A stretch of DNA of 64,000 nucleotides from contig JALDNG010000080.1 of NCBI GenBank assembly GCA_024349245.1, positions 62,001 through 126,000 on the forward strand, given 5' to 3'. This document shows positions 20,261-32,766 of this stretch, one piece after another. Both the position numbers and the translations under genes were made by a program. The number at the start of each line of letters is the position of its first letter. The stretch's first letter is position 1. Source of the DNA: Neodontobutis hainanensis (Eukaryota > Chordata > Actinopteri > Gobiiformes > Odontobutidae). A model generated the notes under the pieces. That model saw nothing but the letters and a program-made list of their open reading frames with translations, made no database searches and was not told the DNA's origin.

Positions 20261-23011
20261 TTCAGGTTGGAAAGATAAAGCTCTCATCCATGGCCCTTTG
20301 AGAAAGGTTTTATCACCTGTTTTGCCTGTTATAGTATAAATAAATTGCTGGTCTAAATTGCCCCCCGTCTGACATTTTTTTTGTAAAAATGTCAGAAGAA
20401 CAATTATTAATTGTTTGTGTATGATGTTTTTTCAATATAATAGCCTGACTCCCTGTGTATGGGTGTGTAAGTGTGTGTGCCCATGTGTGTGTGGGGATGT
20501 GTGGGCGGAGTCTCCTGGGAACTGTTAACCGCACTTCCCTATCTCCATTCTTGAGCTTCATGTGGTTTATCGGTGATCGGATATGAAAGAAAATGATCAT
20601 CTGCTAATAGAGAAGACACATTGAAACCTACAATAGCGACAAGCACTTTATAAATGAGAGACCTAAAAGACAGTGAGCAGATGGTCAGTGCATGTATTAC
20701 ATCACACCAACACTGTCGCAGAGCTGAGAGCAGCCCGTGGAAACCGAGTGTGTTAGTGAGAAACCTGAAGCTCAGCAGTTCTAGTAAGACTCTTTGTTGT
20801 ACAGTACAACTCTGCACGCCTCTGAAAGCCACCGTGCAACTGAGAACAGACACTCTCCACAGATACAGGAACAAGAGAGGACATATCCATTTCCAAAACT
20901 TTTAACAGATGGTACTATTTTTCAAGTTTTAAACTGTGGAAATTTTTATGTTATGTCAAAGGGAAGAAGTCTAGACTTGATAGAGCATCACCTCGGATGA
21001 AAGAATTCAATTAACAACAACTGCAGCGAGAAGTCTTAATAAACAGAAAATAAATCTGAACCAAAGTGTTAACTATTCTCAAATGCAGTCAATAGTGAGT
21101 ATGCTGGTTTTCTATAATAGTGTTTCTAAGAATCAGAGTCTGTGCACAAAGACGTGGCTAAGCTGTTGACAGTCAGTCTGTTCTCTTTCTCTGGCTGTCA
21201 GCTGAACGGATCAGACTTTAATTTACTGGATATGTTTTTTAGCAAATGTTGTCAAGCTAAAAAAGCCATGAACACTGGGTACAGATGTGTATTCTTGCCT
21301 GCTCAGAGACCCATACAAGTCGAATCTTGTGTATAGTCTTTATTTCATCACTTTAAATTTAACATTAATTGCCTTCCTGTACAATCTAAAATAAGATTTT
21401 GTGAACAAATAAAATTAATTAGGTTCAAATCCATCTCAAACCTATTTAAGTCCAATTTAAACCTGTTCAAATCCAACTTTAACCTATTAAAATCCATTAA
21501 AAACTAGTGCCAAAAAATGTGACGATCAGTTAGAGAGCCAAATAAAACAAATTGCTATAGGGCCTTATTTTGCCCCTGGACGATACGTTTGTCTGCACTA
21601 CAATATGCAATTCTTAAAAACCACCGTTACAACCCTTTTTTAACATCCAGAATAAGAGGTAAGTACAGTGATCACATGTGGCTGTGTGAATAAAAGCAGA
21701 TACAGATTTGTGTTCGACCAAAAGTGTGGCCAATCTCAGTTCAACAGGTCAGCTCATCAAAGTCAATAGTATAATTGAATAATTAAACTTTTTAAAGTCT
21801 GTAAAACTCATCTCACTCAAACATTTTCCTTCTGGATCTGGAGTCTTTTTTGGGAAAAGAAAGAGATGTACAGGAGGAACACTGCAGCTCTGTTCCTAAA
21901 CTTCTTCAATTACGTTTTGTCCAATAACCATTCGTTTAAATTTGAAGCTGAATTTTGAGTTTAGGAAAAATAAACTATATTTAAATTAAATTATAACCAG
22001 ATTAGTATCAATGAGTATTAATTCTTCTGTAGTTCTGTGAATGCTATATCATTTCTTTTGGATAAGTCACTTGTATACTAAATGACTGTACTCATTACTT
22101 AAACTTCTTACTACTGTTGTTTAATCAGTGGGATCTGCCCTACTCTTCCATCAAAAACAATCAAAATCTTTACAAAATAACAAAGAAACACACAAGAACC
22201 AACATTTCTAAATCTCACTTTTTCACAACATACAGCTTTGGAAACCAATCCTTACAGTAGGTAACATGTGTTTGAACAGGACAGCTGTTGTCTGCTCTGT
22301 GGCTCTGTGTGTGAGCCAAACATGCTTAGTTCATGAGAGCAGGGCTGTGCATCCTCTTCAGTCTCAACACTGGAGACAGTAGACTCTGACATTTTTCATG
22401 TTTTTGTTCTTGCTGCATGTGAAGAGTTTTTGCTTCCTCAGTTTGTGTTTGTGGTCATGTGACTTCAGGGGTACGTCTGATTGGTGAAAGATCCACTGGC
22501 ATAGAATGTGTAAAATAAACTTTTAACTGTTAATACGTTAATTTAATCTGAACTATTTTTTAAAGTTCCTTTCTGTCCTAAAACTCAACTCTCACTTTAC
22601 CACAGCAAACCTGGTGATGTTGAAGTTTATTCATCTTTGTACAGCCATATGCAGCAGCTGGACATGATTTCTGAGTTCACATCTCACAGAAAAGTGTCTT
22701 ATATTTTTACTAATCTAAACAACAAGGAATGCTCTGATTGGATTAATTACTTAGTCACCTCCAGGTTTTCATCTGATAAGTACCAGTGAACATCTTAAAG
22801 GAAACATTGAATTCTCTTTTTTCAATGAAACACATTTCCTTGTGCTCTCAGTGAAGTGTATGTTAGATGTTTCAATCAAAATGTCTTATGGTTTAAGTTA
22901 TACAGGACTCTGGGAAACCCGCTCTCAAGCGGTCCTCTAACTGAGCTGTTAAGTTTATGTCCCGCCCCCGTTTCTGCTCTCGGTCGTCCATTGTGAACAT
23001 TTTAAACACAC
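20261..23011. other. Unassigned interval
   Basis: About 2.7 kb without a recognisable gene. 20450-20510 is GT-rich. 21420-21510 contains loose tandem copies of 'aaatccaa/aacctatt' words. Remaining open frames are short and without known motifs. Confidence 0.4.
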
Positions 23012-23205
23012 ATCAATCTTCTTCTGCTTAACTAGGGCTGGGTCACGGAGCAGCAGTCTAAGCACAGACGCCCAGACATTCCTCTCCCCAGACTCCTCCA
23101 GCTCTTCTGGGGGATACCGAGACATTCCCAGTCCAGCCAAGAGTCATAGTCCCTCCAGCGTGTGTCCTAGATCTTTCCCAGGGCCTCATCCCGGTTTTAA
23201 GCCTA
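23012..23205 (+). repeat. Dispersed teleost repeat, probable RTE-type LINE 3' end (copy 1)
   Basis: The word order 'gggctgggtcacgg', 'agcagtctaagcacagacgcccagac', 'ctccagctcttctggggg', 'agccaagagtcatagtccctccagcgtg' and 'gggcctcatcccgg' matches 40877-41062. I recognise it as a very common teleost repeat, possibly the 3' end of a Rex3/RTE-type LINE; that name is from memory. Confidence 0.7.
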
Positions 23206-26060
23206 CCATGTTTTAAACTTTTAAACATTTATGGAGACTTGAGAAGCCAGGGGAAGACCAATGGCAACTTATCAATGGGTAAACTAACTGTTGAAAATAC
23301 TCTTTACTTGCATTTAAAAGTGTATTCAGCAGCCTTCCTGTAGTTTTTTTACCCCACAGTAGTGAGTTGATTTTAAACAGTTTGTCTATATTTAGTGATA
23401 TGTAGCTTTCCGTTAAAAACAAACTGTGCATCAGGAAGTCTAAAGTCTTGTAGCCTACCTACAGTATGTTGACACCTCAGTTTCTAATGCACCAGACTGC
23501 TTCACACCTATCCATCGCTCATCAGTTCTGGCCCGCCTTCTATGCATGTGGTGTCACAGTGATTTTGAGAAACGAGGCGTTTAACCAAGTGGAGAGACTC
23601 TGGCCGATAAACACACACGTATAAGTACTAAACGGATCTGAAAGTGGTTTTAGCATGGAATGTTCCTTTTAAGATTATCAAGGCTGTGCAAAGACTGTCA
23701 AAGGAGGAAATACAAGCAAAAATGTATAAAAAAAACAAAAACAATGATATTTCTGTAGGTAATTGTGTTGTGTGTGGACTGCTTAAGACAGGTTTTAAAC
23801 AAAGATACACACAATTTCAGTTTTGAGAAACAAAGCATTAAAAGTGTTTGTCATGACAAGTGGAAAATAATTACCAAAGGGCTGTGTATGGATATGTTTT
23901 TAAAGACACCTTTTTATATTACATACTTTTATATCTGTGCTTGTACAAAGAGACCACTGCTGTTTCCACCTGCTGTGAGTGTGCTACAAAGTTTTTTATT
24001 TTCATTTCAGTGCAGTTGTGTAAGAACATGTCACAATATCTTCAAATGGGCCAAACCAACAACAGGAAGTGACAGACAGACACTGAGGGAGGAGACTCTC
24101 AAACACATTTGACAAGTGGCACTGTCAGCAGCCTTCTGGGATGGATGCCTTGGTAAAGAAAGGTAGGAGGAGATGGTAAACGGGCCGCCGAACGCTCAAA
24201 CTCAATATGTATGTTCATATAGAGTCTAGGACAGATGGTGCTGAAGATGATGGTAAAGACCCAGCCACTCCACAAACCTTAACCGAGGATGAAAGTGCAC
24301 TCACAGAAGTGCGTCGGCATGATTGATTTGTACATTGATTGGTGCTTTTGTGTCATGTGACGCAGGAACACAGCTGGGAGCAGGCAGGAGCTAACAGGTG
24401 ATTCAACGCAGTACGGATAAATGTTAGGGCTATAAGAGGCGTCGAGTTTGAAGGAAGGGAGAGCGACAGGGCAATTAGAGCAAATAGAAGACAGGCGAAG
24501 GGAAGGAAATGAGCGGTGTTTAGCCGATGAATGGCATGAATGGATGCAGGAGGATTTATGTGCACAAGCCGCTTTGTCTGCTCTTACTGTAGGAGTTATT
24601 TTAAATCTAAATCTGAACAGAAGCAGAAGATTTGATTTGGGTCGCTATGTTTTTATCATTTCAGAAATAAATAAAAAAACGTTTGCAGCACTATTTTTGT
24701 TTTAATGCACTGATCTGTGTACCCTGAATCTATAAAGTATATATAAATATGACCCTGGGATTGAACCCACGAGCTTTATGCAGTGAGGACGGTGTGTGAG
24801 CACACTGTGCCCATATTATTATTACACACACAAAGGCACCCAGACCACCCACAAACTGCTGAACTAGCTACTTACTACTAACTAAGCCATGGACAACAAA
24901 GTTAGCGAGGCCCATTGCCGTCACCAGGCCCTGATTGTTTCGAGCGTAGCCCCAAACCAAAAATAACGGAAAAATCCCATGTGAGGAGACTGTAGCCTGT
25001 GACTCAGATAAAGCCACCAGTATCTGTGAATGAACCCTGCGCTTGCTTTCAGCGCAGTTCTTTCCCGGACCTTAAACACATCTGCACGTTCACATCATGT
25101 CTTAAATAAGCATCTCATTTTCATCCAACGGCGGCAAAACTATACTCAAAAATTCCTCTGCAATGTTAAGTTACTGTTTGCGGCAACTCTGCAATTCCTA
25201 TAATCTTTTCAAAATGAAAGCAATGTTTTTTGTCAAAGTAGAAACCCCTTTATGTTGGCAGAGACTCACAGCAGAGGACACAGCACTTTATCTGATTTCA
25301 CAAAAGACAGCTTCAACAGACAGGTTAAACAGTCAGTTAGATCAAGACATAAAAGGCATAAAAGGAATACATTTAACTTTCCAGATGTGATTTTTAATGA
25401 ATCAGAAATGATTTGAGTAGGTCTCTGTAATATGGGCTTTTGTGTTGGGCTCTGCTCCTGGAGCAAGACACACTTTCAGAAGGCTCCTTTTTAAATAACA
25501 AAGGTCCTGATCAAAAAGCTGGCCTATTCATTATTTTTATGTATATCATTAGACATTGTATTTTAATTTTTAAAGTATTAGATTGATTCAAAAACAAAAA
25601 TAATCCACAACAAGTGCTGTCATTTTAAAAATCATAATGGGGGTCATGACCTGTAAATCAGCAAATCCAAACTTCATCATTATTAACAGCACTTATTTGT
25701 GCTTCAGATGCATTTAATAAAGAACTGGAGCAATTTTATAGTTTTAAATATACTTACCCTGTAGCAGCTAAAATCTTTATGAACCAGAATACAGGAAATT
25801 GCCTCTATTTTATTGAGAATTTCCTGGGGGAGGACCCACAGACCCCCCGCAACTCTCAGACTTTCTTTCTGACAATGCCTGCAAGCCATTGTTGAATAGC
25901 TTTTTATTTGGTGATGTGCGCTCAGTGCATCTAAAACTCTAGAGTGGCTCTTGTGCTGAACACACTCCAGGACTAGCCTGGCCAGCCGCAACTAACTCTT
26001 TTCCTTTTCTATACAAAGAGGTTAGTCTGGTACTTTGTTGCTTGCATTTGTTTCAAGAGG
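23206..26060. other. Unassigned interval
   Basis: No gene is identified in about 2.8 kb. 24740-24780 has 'gggattgaacccacgag', which resembles the end of the dispersed teleost repeat at 4731. Open frames at 23644-24112 and 24448-24705 show no recognisable domain. Confidence 0.4.
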
Positions 26061-26061
26061 A

Positions 26062-26268
26062 ATGTTAACCAGAGAAACACTGGATGTGGTGTGAAACAAC
26101 GTAGCTGTTTGTCAACAAGAAAGCTACATTAGTGTCGCTAGTTAGGTCATGTCAGTCCTGCTCAGGTCATGTCCTTCAGGCTAATCCAAACATAGACACA
26201 GACTTAACTTGCCAAAGACTAAACCCTGCACCTGGGAACTTATAACATTTGGTGTCGTGACCCGGGTC
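26062..26268 (+). other. Possible 5' LTR end followed by a primer-binding site
   Basis: 'ggaacttataaca' at 26235-26247 is followed by 'tttggtgtcgtgacccgggtcc'-type sequence (26248-26269). 'tggtgtcgtgacccggg' resembles the primer-binding sites of retroelements primed by tRNA-His, with about three differences. A preceding 'tgttaacc' at 26062 could open a short LTR. No gag or second LTR is recognised, so this is only a candidate. Confidence 0.3.
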
Positions 26269-26269
26269 C

Positions 26270-26879
26270 CTAAACCGTCTGTCTCTCTGTCGGAAAGTGG
26301 ACCGAACGTGCACGGGGAAATACGCAAAGAAAGCACTTCCTTTAAGTCTCAAAGCTGTGCTGTTAAAAGCAGAACGGGCCAGACGTCCTTTTTGTGACGG
26401 GATCTGGGCATTTTTTTTGTGAGTTAAAAATACTACTGTTTAGAGGAAGACTTAAGACTTGTTTAAATTGTTTGTTGGCAACATTTCACTGCAGAGCTGT
26501 ATGTGACCATGGTGCAGAGATGGAGTACTCAACACTCCAGCCACAGGCCACCCTCAGCTCAAACTGCACTGACAAACACAAAGCCATAGTTGTCAGTCAT
26601 GTGACATTTGCTGTGCTTGGAGGGTAAAGGAGTTCTCTGTGACACTGGCTTCCCACAGGAGAAGCAGAAACAGTGGTTTAATGTCCCTTTTGTTTGAAAC
26701 GGTGATGTTTAAATCATCTTTATCCAACAGTAAAACTCTTTTGACCACAAGCTGCAAGTTTTGGCCACTTGAGATTATACACCCCCGCTTCTGTATTTTA
26801 GTTTTTCTAAATGGTCAAACTTTTAAATGGGGATTACCTAATTTTCTTACTCTCACATTTAGTTTTACAGTTTAAGGTG
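26270..26879. other. Unassigned interval
   Basis: Sequence downstream of the possible primer-binding site. No gag-like or pol-like motif is seen. Confidence 0.4.
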
Positions 26880-27045
26880 CTGCACTGTTTGGTCCAGACC
26901 CATGGTTCACTGGCGCTTTTACACTGGAAGATTTGTTTCAGACCAAATGGTAAAGTCCAAATGTCTGGACCAAATAACCAACAACCTAGACCATGGTCTG
27001 GTTTGTGTGTAAAAGTGCATTTGGAGATAGTTTGACCAAATGAAG
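26880..27045. mobile_element. MITE-like non-autonomous DNA element, copy 2
   Basis: Matches the segment at 361-537 in order. 'tgcactgtttggtccagacc' faces 'agaccatggtctgg', and it ends 'aaaagtgcatttggagatagtttg'. Internal complementarity ('ggtccagacc', 'ggtctggaccaaa') suggests a foldback element. It lies 120 bp from the long hairpin at 27163. Confidence 0.45.
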
Positions 27046-27162
27046 GATGTCATGGCTAAACAGATATTGGTCAAAACAATAGATTAACGTAGTTTGACGT
27101 TTGTATGGCTTCATTTTTATCACTACTCTACAACAGATACATTCTGTGAATCACCAAACCAT

Positions 27163-27302
27163 CCTTTGCTTTACAATCCAAAAGTTACAATGAAGAATAT
27201 ACTCATTAATTATTCCAGTAGGCGATGAGCCCGCCTCACAGGCTCATCAATAATTAATAAGTATTTTCTTCATTGTAACTTTTGGATTGTAAAAGCAAAG
27301 GG
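27163..27302. repeat. Long inverted repeat (foldback), arms of about 52 bp
   Basis: Left arm 27163-27214 ('cctttgctttacaatcc...') and right arm 27249-27302 ('...ggattgtaaaagcaaagg') are nearly perfect reverse complements. A second nested stem, 'gatgagcc' (27224-27231) with 'ggctcatc' (27241-27248), closes the loop. The whole can fold into one long hairpin. It may be a foldback/MITE-type element. No target duplication is clear. Confidence 0.9.
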
Positions 27303-29149
27303 TAGGGAGAATAAATGTAGTTCACATTACTAAAAAAAGTCTTTTTTATTTACAAAAATATTTACTTTGTCTACGCTTTCAATTCTATTTTTATTTACAT
27401 TTATTTGCTTACATTTTTAAGCTTAAATTTAGGCTTCTAGGTTTACGATTCCAATTCCTTTCTTTCGTTTATGATTAATGTGACCCTGTTTTGACGCCAT
27501 ACACATTCACCACAGTCAAAGCTGGCTACAGGAGGCATGGTACTACAACTATCGACAGAAGCTTGAATAATCTGAAGAAGGCCTTCTAGGCAGCTGTTTC
27601 TCTGAGAATGTAATGTCACGTGAGCTTGTGTAGTTTTCAACATAAACAGCAGCCTACTTTACACTGTCCTTTGCATATAGGTGAGTGATAGGACTATAGG
27701 AATTAATTAAAATGATGATTTTAATTAGTTAAAGAATGAAACGTTTCTCTCTTTTATGCTGTCACTATAAATTCCTAGCAACTCTGAAGGCTTTTTCAAA
27801 AGTCCAGCATACTGCTATATTCTGTAGTTAAAAGGTTGAAAACTCCAATGGCAGTAACAACTGACAGCTTCAGAGGCAACAAACACAGCGAACATCACAC
27901 AAAACCATGCGCTTCAAATCCAATCTGATAGAGAGTGACAGAACTTGAATGGACGGTAAACCGGAGAGATGAGAGTGGCTGTCCCAGAAGTGAACTCCAA
28001 AAAAGCACATGAAACAGAGAAAGATGTAAACAAACAGGCTTCCCTTGACGACTCTCGTCTGTGTGTGAACATGTGGCTGTGTCTAGAAACAGAAGAGAAA
28101 GTGAGTATTTGGCAGAGTAGGTGTTGTGTGAGTGGTCTCATGGCAGGACTGAGGAGCGCAGAGGCCCACAGGGATCACAGAGATGTTCAGGAATGAATGG
28201 AAACAACAGTGAGGAGCAGTAATGAGGGCGTTGGCAACGTTTGGTGAGTCCTGCTATATCTCCAGTGAGCAGGAGCTGAGGAGGAGCTCCCAGACTGACA
28301 TGGGGAGAAAACATGTTTGTGATTCAATATCTGTTCTGAAAAATGCAGGTATATTTAGATATTTTTGCAACATTGTACAGCAGCACTTTTGATGTTTGGA
28401 ATGATGCACATTCCAAAGTGGCAGAATGTTAGGAACTCTTCAAGTTTGCTTTCAATTTTGATAATTTTTATTAATAGTTGTTTTTTTTATTTTATTTTTT
28501 TTTCATATTATTGTTGGATACAAACAGGATCGTTTACACAAGAAAAGATCTGCTGGATCTACGAAGGACAACAGTGGAGTAAACAAGAGGCTTTTGAGAA
28601 TGAAAAGACTGGATGAAAGCGCTGGGGACTCTGGGTAATGATGTGTGAGGGCTGAGCTATGAGCTGGACGACAGGAGGGGGCAGACACACGACACAGCTG
28701 GATGAGAGTCAACTCCTCCGTGATTGTCTTTGAGAGTTGCTGCCGCAGACACTTCACTTCCAATTTCATTCCACACGTCCTCTCGTGTCTTCATCTCTGT
28801 GAGCGTTGTCTCTTTCCACCTTTCTCCAAATCTCTCAATCTCTTCTGAAGAGTGTCCCTGTGCCTTTTCTGCCCCTCACTGTTAAATGTCATACTCCACA
28901 CTGCACCACTGTTCACCAACAGCAACTGCGGGCAGATCTCTAAGTGACCATACCTCACCGGAGAACTGTCCGGTTTACTGATTGAGAAAAACATTTCCAC
29001 AGAAGTTCCATTGAAAAACAATAATGTTTGATTAGATAATGTATCATGGAAATATTTTATTATATTTTCAAATTATCTATCATAGGTTATAATTCAGATT
29101 TTCTTTATCAGTTTCAGTTAAATGTAATGAAGAAAGGAGCCTTAAAATA
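27303..29149. other. Unassigned interval
   Basis: About 1.8 kb with no recognised gene. A T-rich tract lies at 28480-28502. Short open frames at 27914-28196 and 28503-29021 have no known motif. Confidence 0.4.
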
Positions 29150-29297
29150 CTAGAACAGCCTGGTCCAATCAGGTTTAGTTTCAAGTTAAACTCCTCCCTC
29201 CAGAGATATAAGCTCAGCTCTCTTACCTGGTAATCGCAGAATGAATAAAGTCTCTTGGAATTATAGACAAAACGTCTTCACCTTGAAGAGTCTTTAA
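29150..29297 (-). mobile_element. Penelope-like terminal repeat, antisense fragment
   Basis: The reverse complement contains 'aaggtgaagacgttttgtc', 'aattccaagagactttatt', 'gtaagagagctgagctt', 'gggaggagtttaac' and 'accaggctgttct'. These match the terminal repeats at 11970 and 45655. No coding part adjoins it here. Confidence 0.7.
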
Positions 29298-29772
29298 CTT
29301 TTTTGTTAACACAATAAGGTACTTTTTAACAGTAGTATTTACACAGCAGCAGTTTAAATATTTCTTGTAAATTTAAACTAAAAACTTTAATATAATCAAA
29401 TTAAATGTAAAAAAAAAAAAAGCTGCCACTGCAGGGCATTAACTTCTAGTTTGTTTTAGAAAAACAAGTTACTCAGTCACTATCAGAACATTACAGCAGG
29501 CCCCTTCTGAGCAACATTACATTTTACATTTATAAACCTTTTTAGTAAAGATAGAATCAGAAGATAATCAGAAAATAATGTCTCCCTCTGTCTCTCAGAT
29601 CTACACTCTGTAGGTTTTTCTGACCTTTAGGCTACTTACATTTTTGTTGTAAATGGCTCATAAACCTTGGCTTTATTATGACTTGAGAGCTTTAGCAAAA
29701 ACTAAATGCAGTTTTCTCGATGACCAAAACAGAACAAAACAAAGCCCAAACAATCACACGTAAGCTGAATCT

Positions 29773-29826
29773 CTGTCACAGAGAGGACCTGTGAGAGTTC
29801 CCTCTCAGAGGTCCTCTCTGTGACGG
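29773..29826. repeat. Short perfect-stem hairpin
   Basis: 'gtcacagagaggacc' (29775-29789) pairs with 'ggtcctctctgtgac' (29810-29824), and 'gagag/ctctc' closes a 4-base loop. Stem of about 25 bp with one or two mismatches. A related 'gcgtcacagagaggac' occurs alone at 56618. Confidence 0.8.
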
Positions 29827-30703
29827 AGGTTCTGAGGTGAGAAAGTCAGAAGAATGATTTCTAAACAAGATCTATCCATGATTTCCTGGAACTCAGAGCT
29901 GAAAGATGTGTATTGTGCTGTTGTAATGACTGACTGCAACCTTTGCTCACCTTTTCTTTCCGGTTATGGCACATAGAACCTCTGGAGTGCTCCATCAGCG
30001 CTGTTTATCACTGCCGGACTTCACTGTAGCCACTGGCATCTCCCACACAGAGTGGACCCACAGTAAATCCCATCAGCTCTGAGCACTTCTACAGAGAGGC
30101 GTAAAAATGTATTTGTGCGGAGAGACATGGATTGCACGGCAAACCTGCATCCACAGTGGAGTTAGAGTCCAGTGTCTGCTAGATCCATAGACATCCATTT
30201 TAACAGCAACTTTAACAAGCACAGCCTAAAACAGAATGCACCACCTTTATCAAGCACATTAGTCATGACAACCAGACCTGCAGCTTCACAGAACAAAAGA
30301 ATCGCACTGGGAAGAGAAATAATAAAAATGAGTTTTAGTATGCAATAATTACACTGACAAGACTGGGAGAAGTGTTGTGTAATAAACGCAGTATTGCTCT
30401 CATAGTGTGGTTCCTTATGTCAGTATTACTCTCAGGTTGTCTCTGCCTGGGAAACCAAAAATGAGACTGAGAATTATTACACCTGCACCGTTGTTGAGAA
30501 TTCTGTTTTATGACTCTATATAAAAATATACTCATCTAGATTAGACAACTTGTGTACTGTAAACACAGGTATAGGATTACTTTCAAATGAGGGGGCATTT
30601 TATTTCAAAATAAGAGAGTAAATCTGCTTCACTAAGCCAATAATAAAGCAAACTATGACAGTCACTGCTCCACTATTTGTTATAACCGTCCAATGTTATA
30701 ATT
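29827..30703. other. Unassigned interval
   Basis: No gene or known repeat recognised between the hairpin and the split SINE. Confidence 0.4.
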
Positions 30704-30915
30704 AGGCTCGCAGTGGCTCAGGAGTAGAGCGGTTGTCCTATAATCAGAAGGTTGGTGGTCTGATTCCCGATCTCCCCGGTTCATACTGTTGTGTCCTTGG
30801 GCAAGACACTAAACACTCCTCGGCTTCAGTGCCACAGCTCTGGTGTTTGACTGTGTGTGACTGTAAAGGTGGGTTTGGTGGTGGTCGAGGAAGGCTGTGA
30901 GCCCCAGGTGTGAAT
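30704..30915 (+). mobile_element. SINE head (tRNA-like region plus middle), 5' part of a split SINE
   Basis: It has 'ggctcgcagtggctcagg', 'agtagagcggttgtcctata', 'ggttggtggtctgattccc', 'tgttgtgtccttgggcaaga' and 'ggtttggtggtggtcgagg', ending 'ccccaggtgtgaatg'. This parallels the intact copy at 36115-36430 up to its 'ctccaggtgtgatg' point. There the intact copy proceeds within about 70 bp to the tail, whereas here a GT-rich tandem tract begins. The matching tail is at 33393-33440. Confidence 0.8.
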
Positions 30916-31791
30916 GTGTGTGAATGTGTGTGAATTTGTGTGAGTGTGTGTGTGAGTATGTGTGTGTGTGAGTGTGTGTGGATGTGTGTGAAAGGAGTGA
31001 AGGTATGTGAATGTGTGTGAATGTGTGTGAGCGTGTGTGAATGTGTGTGAATGTGTGTGAGCGTGTGTGAATGGAGTGAATGTGTGTGAATGTGTGTGGG
31101 TGTCTGTGAATGTGTGTGAATGTGTGTGAGTGTGTGAGTGTGTGTGAGTCTGTGTGAATGTGTGTGAGTGTGTGTGAATGTGTGTGAATGTGTGTGAGTG
31201 TGTGTGAATGTGTGTGAATGTGTGTGAATGTGTGTGAGTGTGTGTGAATGTGTGTGAATGTGTGTGAGTGTGTGTGAATGTGTGTTAATGTGTGTGAATG
31301 TGTGTGAATGGAGTGAATGTGTGTGAGTGTGTGTGAGTGTGTGTGTGTGAGTGTGTGTGAATGTGTGTGAATGGAGTGAGTGTGTGTGAGTGTGTGTGAA
31401 TGTGTGTGAATGTGTGTGAATGTGTGTAAATGTGTGAGTGTGTGTGAATGTGTGTGTGTGTGTGTGTGTGAATGTGTGGGAATGTGTGTGAATGGAGTGA
31501 ATGTGTGTGAGTGTGTGTGAATGTGTGTGAATGGAGTGAGTGTGTGTGAGTGTGTGTGAATGTGTGAGTGTGTGTGAATGTGTGTGAAAGGAGTGAATGT
31601 GTGTGAATGTGTGTGAATGGAGTGAATGTGTGTGAATGTGTGTGAGTGTGAATGTGTGAGTGTGTGAGTGTGTCTGAATGTGTGTGAGTGTGTGTGAGTG
31701 TGTCTGAATGTGTGTGAGCGTGTGTGAATGTGTGTGTGTGAATGTAGTGAATGTGTGTGAATGTGTGTGAATGTGTGTGAATGTGTGTGAA
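30906..31791. repeat. Expanded (TGTGTGAA)/(TGTGTGAG) tandem tract
   Basis: About 890 bp of 'tgtgtgaatg', 'tgtgtgagtg' and occasional 'gaatggagtgaatg' units. These words resemble the 'gatgaatggaagcatg' part of the SINE body, so the tract probably grew from inside the SINE. The long minus-strand open frames here encode only His/Thr/Ser/Phe low-complexity strings and are artefacts of the repeat. Confidence 0.93.
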
Positions 31792-32138
31792 TGTCTCATG
31801 TCCCAACCTCGTGTCTGTTGTATGTTTTTTAGTTAACTTCCTGTGTCTTATTGTGAAGTGTATCACCCCTGCCTGTATGTCAGATTGACTTCCTGCCCTT
31901 GTGTCTTTCCCTCCTTTGTGATTGCCTGCTCCGCCCTTAATGTGCTCCACCTGTGTCTCATTGTGTCCCTTTATAGTCTGTGTGCTTTCCCCTGTCCGGT
32001 GGTGGATTGTATCCTCAAGTTGTACTCCTCAAGTTTGGTGTTTCCTTGTGTGTTGGTGAATTAAACCTTTTGAACCATAGTCCTCGTGTGGGTCTGCACA
32101 GTGAGTCCTGCCGTTCCTGTAAAGTTGTGTTCCTGACA
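31792..32138 (+). mobile_element. LTR of a Ty3/gypsy-type retrotransposon (5' LTR position)
   Basis: A 340-347 bp non-repetitive block starts 'tgtctcatgtccc' (or at 31799, 'tgtcccaacc') and ends 'ttcctgaca' at 32138. It contains a TATA-like 'ctttatagtc' near 31968, a polyadenylation-like 'attaaa' near 32062 and a T/G-rich 3' part. It is followed by a short leader 'gtacaatccagcccgaagt' and an ATG opening a gag-like frame. Fish gypsy elements have this arrangement. No second copy of this LTR is found in the window. Confidence 0.65.
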
Positions 32139-32387
32139 GTACAATCCAGCCCGAAGTATGGACTCCGCGGACCCAGTTTTTGATGTCCTTCAGGCACATG
32201 GTCAACGCATTCACCAAATGGGGGAGCGGGGCATCTCGTTCCGCCAGGAGATGAGGGAGGCAGCTATGAACCGGGAACAGGCCTATTCTCGCCTATCAGC
32301 CCAGATGAACTTGTTAATGCAGCTGATGCAAGGGAGGAAGGCCTCACCAGTGTCTCCGGAGGTAGTTGACCCTTACCAGGTGCCTGA

Positions 32388-32717
32388 TTCTGCCCTGTTT
32401 GCTTCAGCTCTGCCTGATTCTGCCCCGTTTGCTTCAGCTCCGCCTGATTCTGCCCCGTTTGCTTCAGCTCCGCCTGATTCTGCCCCGTTTGCTTCAGCTC
32501 CGCCTGATTCTGCCCCGTTTGCTTCAGCTCCGCCTGATTCTGCCCGTTGCTTCAGCTCCGCCTGATTCTGCCCCGTTTGCTTCAGCTCCGCCTGATTCTG
32601 CCCCGTTTGCTTCAGCTCCGCCTGATTCTGCCCCGTTTGCTTCAGCTCCGCCTGATTCTGCCCCGTTTGCTTCAGCTCCGCCTGATTCTGCCCCGTTTGT
32701 TTCAGCTCCGTCTGCTT
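32388..32717. repeat. Coding minisatellite, 30-bp units, about 11 copies
   Basis: Units of 'gcctgattctgccccgtttg' plus 'cttcagctcc' repeat head to tail with few changes. One unit has a 2-base deletion (near 32541). Each unit encodes PPDSAPFASA in the gag-like frame. Confidence 0.95.
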
Positions 32718-32766
32718 CTGCCCCTTCGGCTTCAGCTCCAGAGCCAGTTCCAACCCCATCTCCAGC

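Noticed and set aside
30744..31950. Very long minus-strand open frames rich in His, Thr, Ser and Phe
   Set aside because: They are produced by the tandem 'tgtgtgaatg' tract, which lacks stops in these frames. No domain or start context supports a gene.
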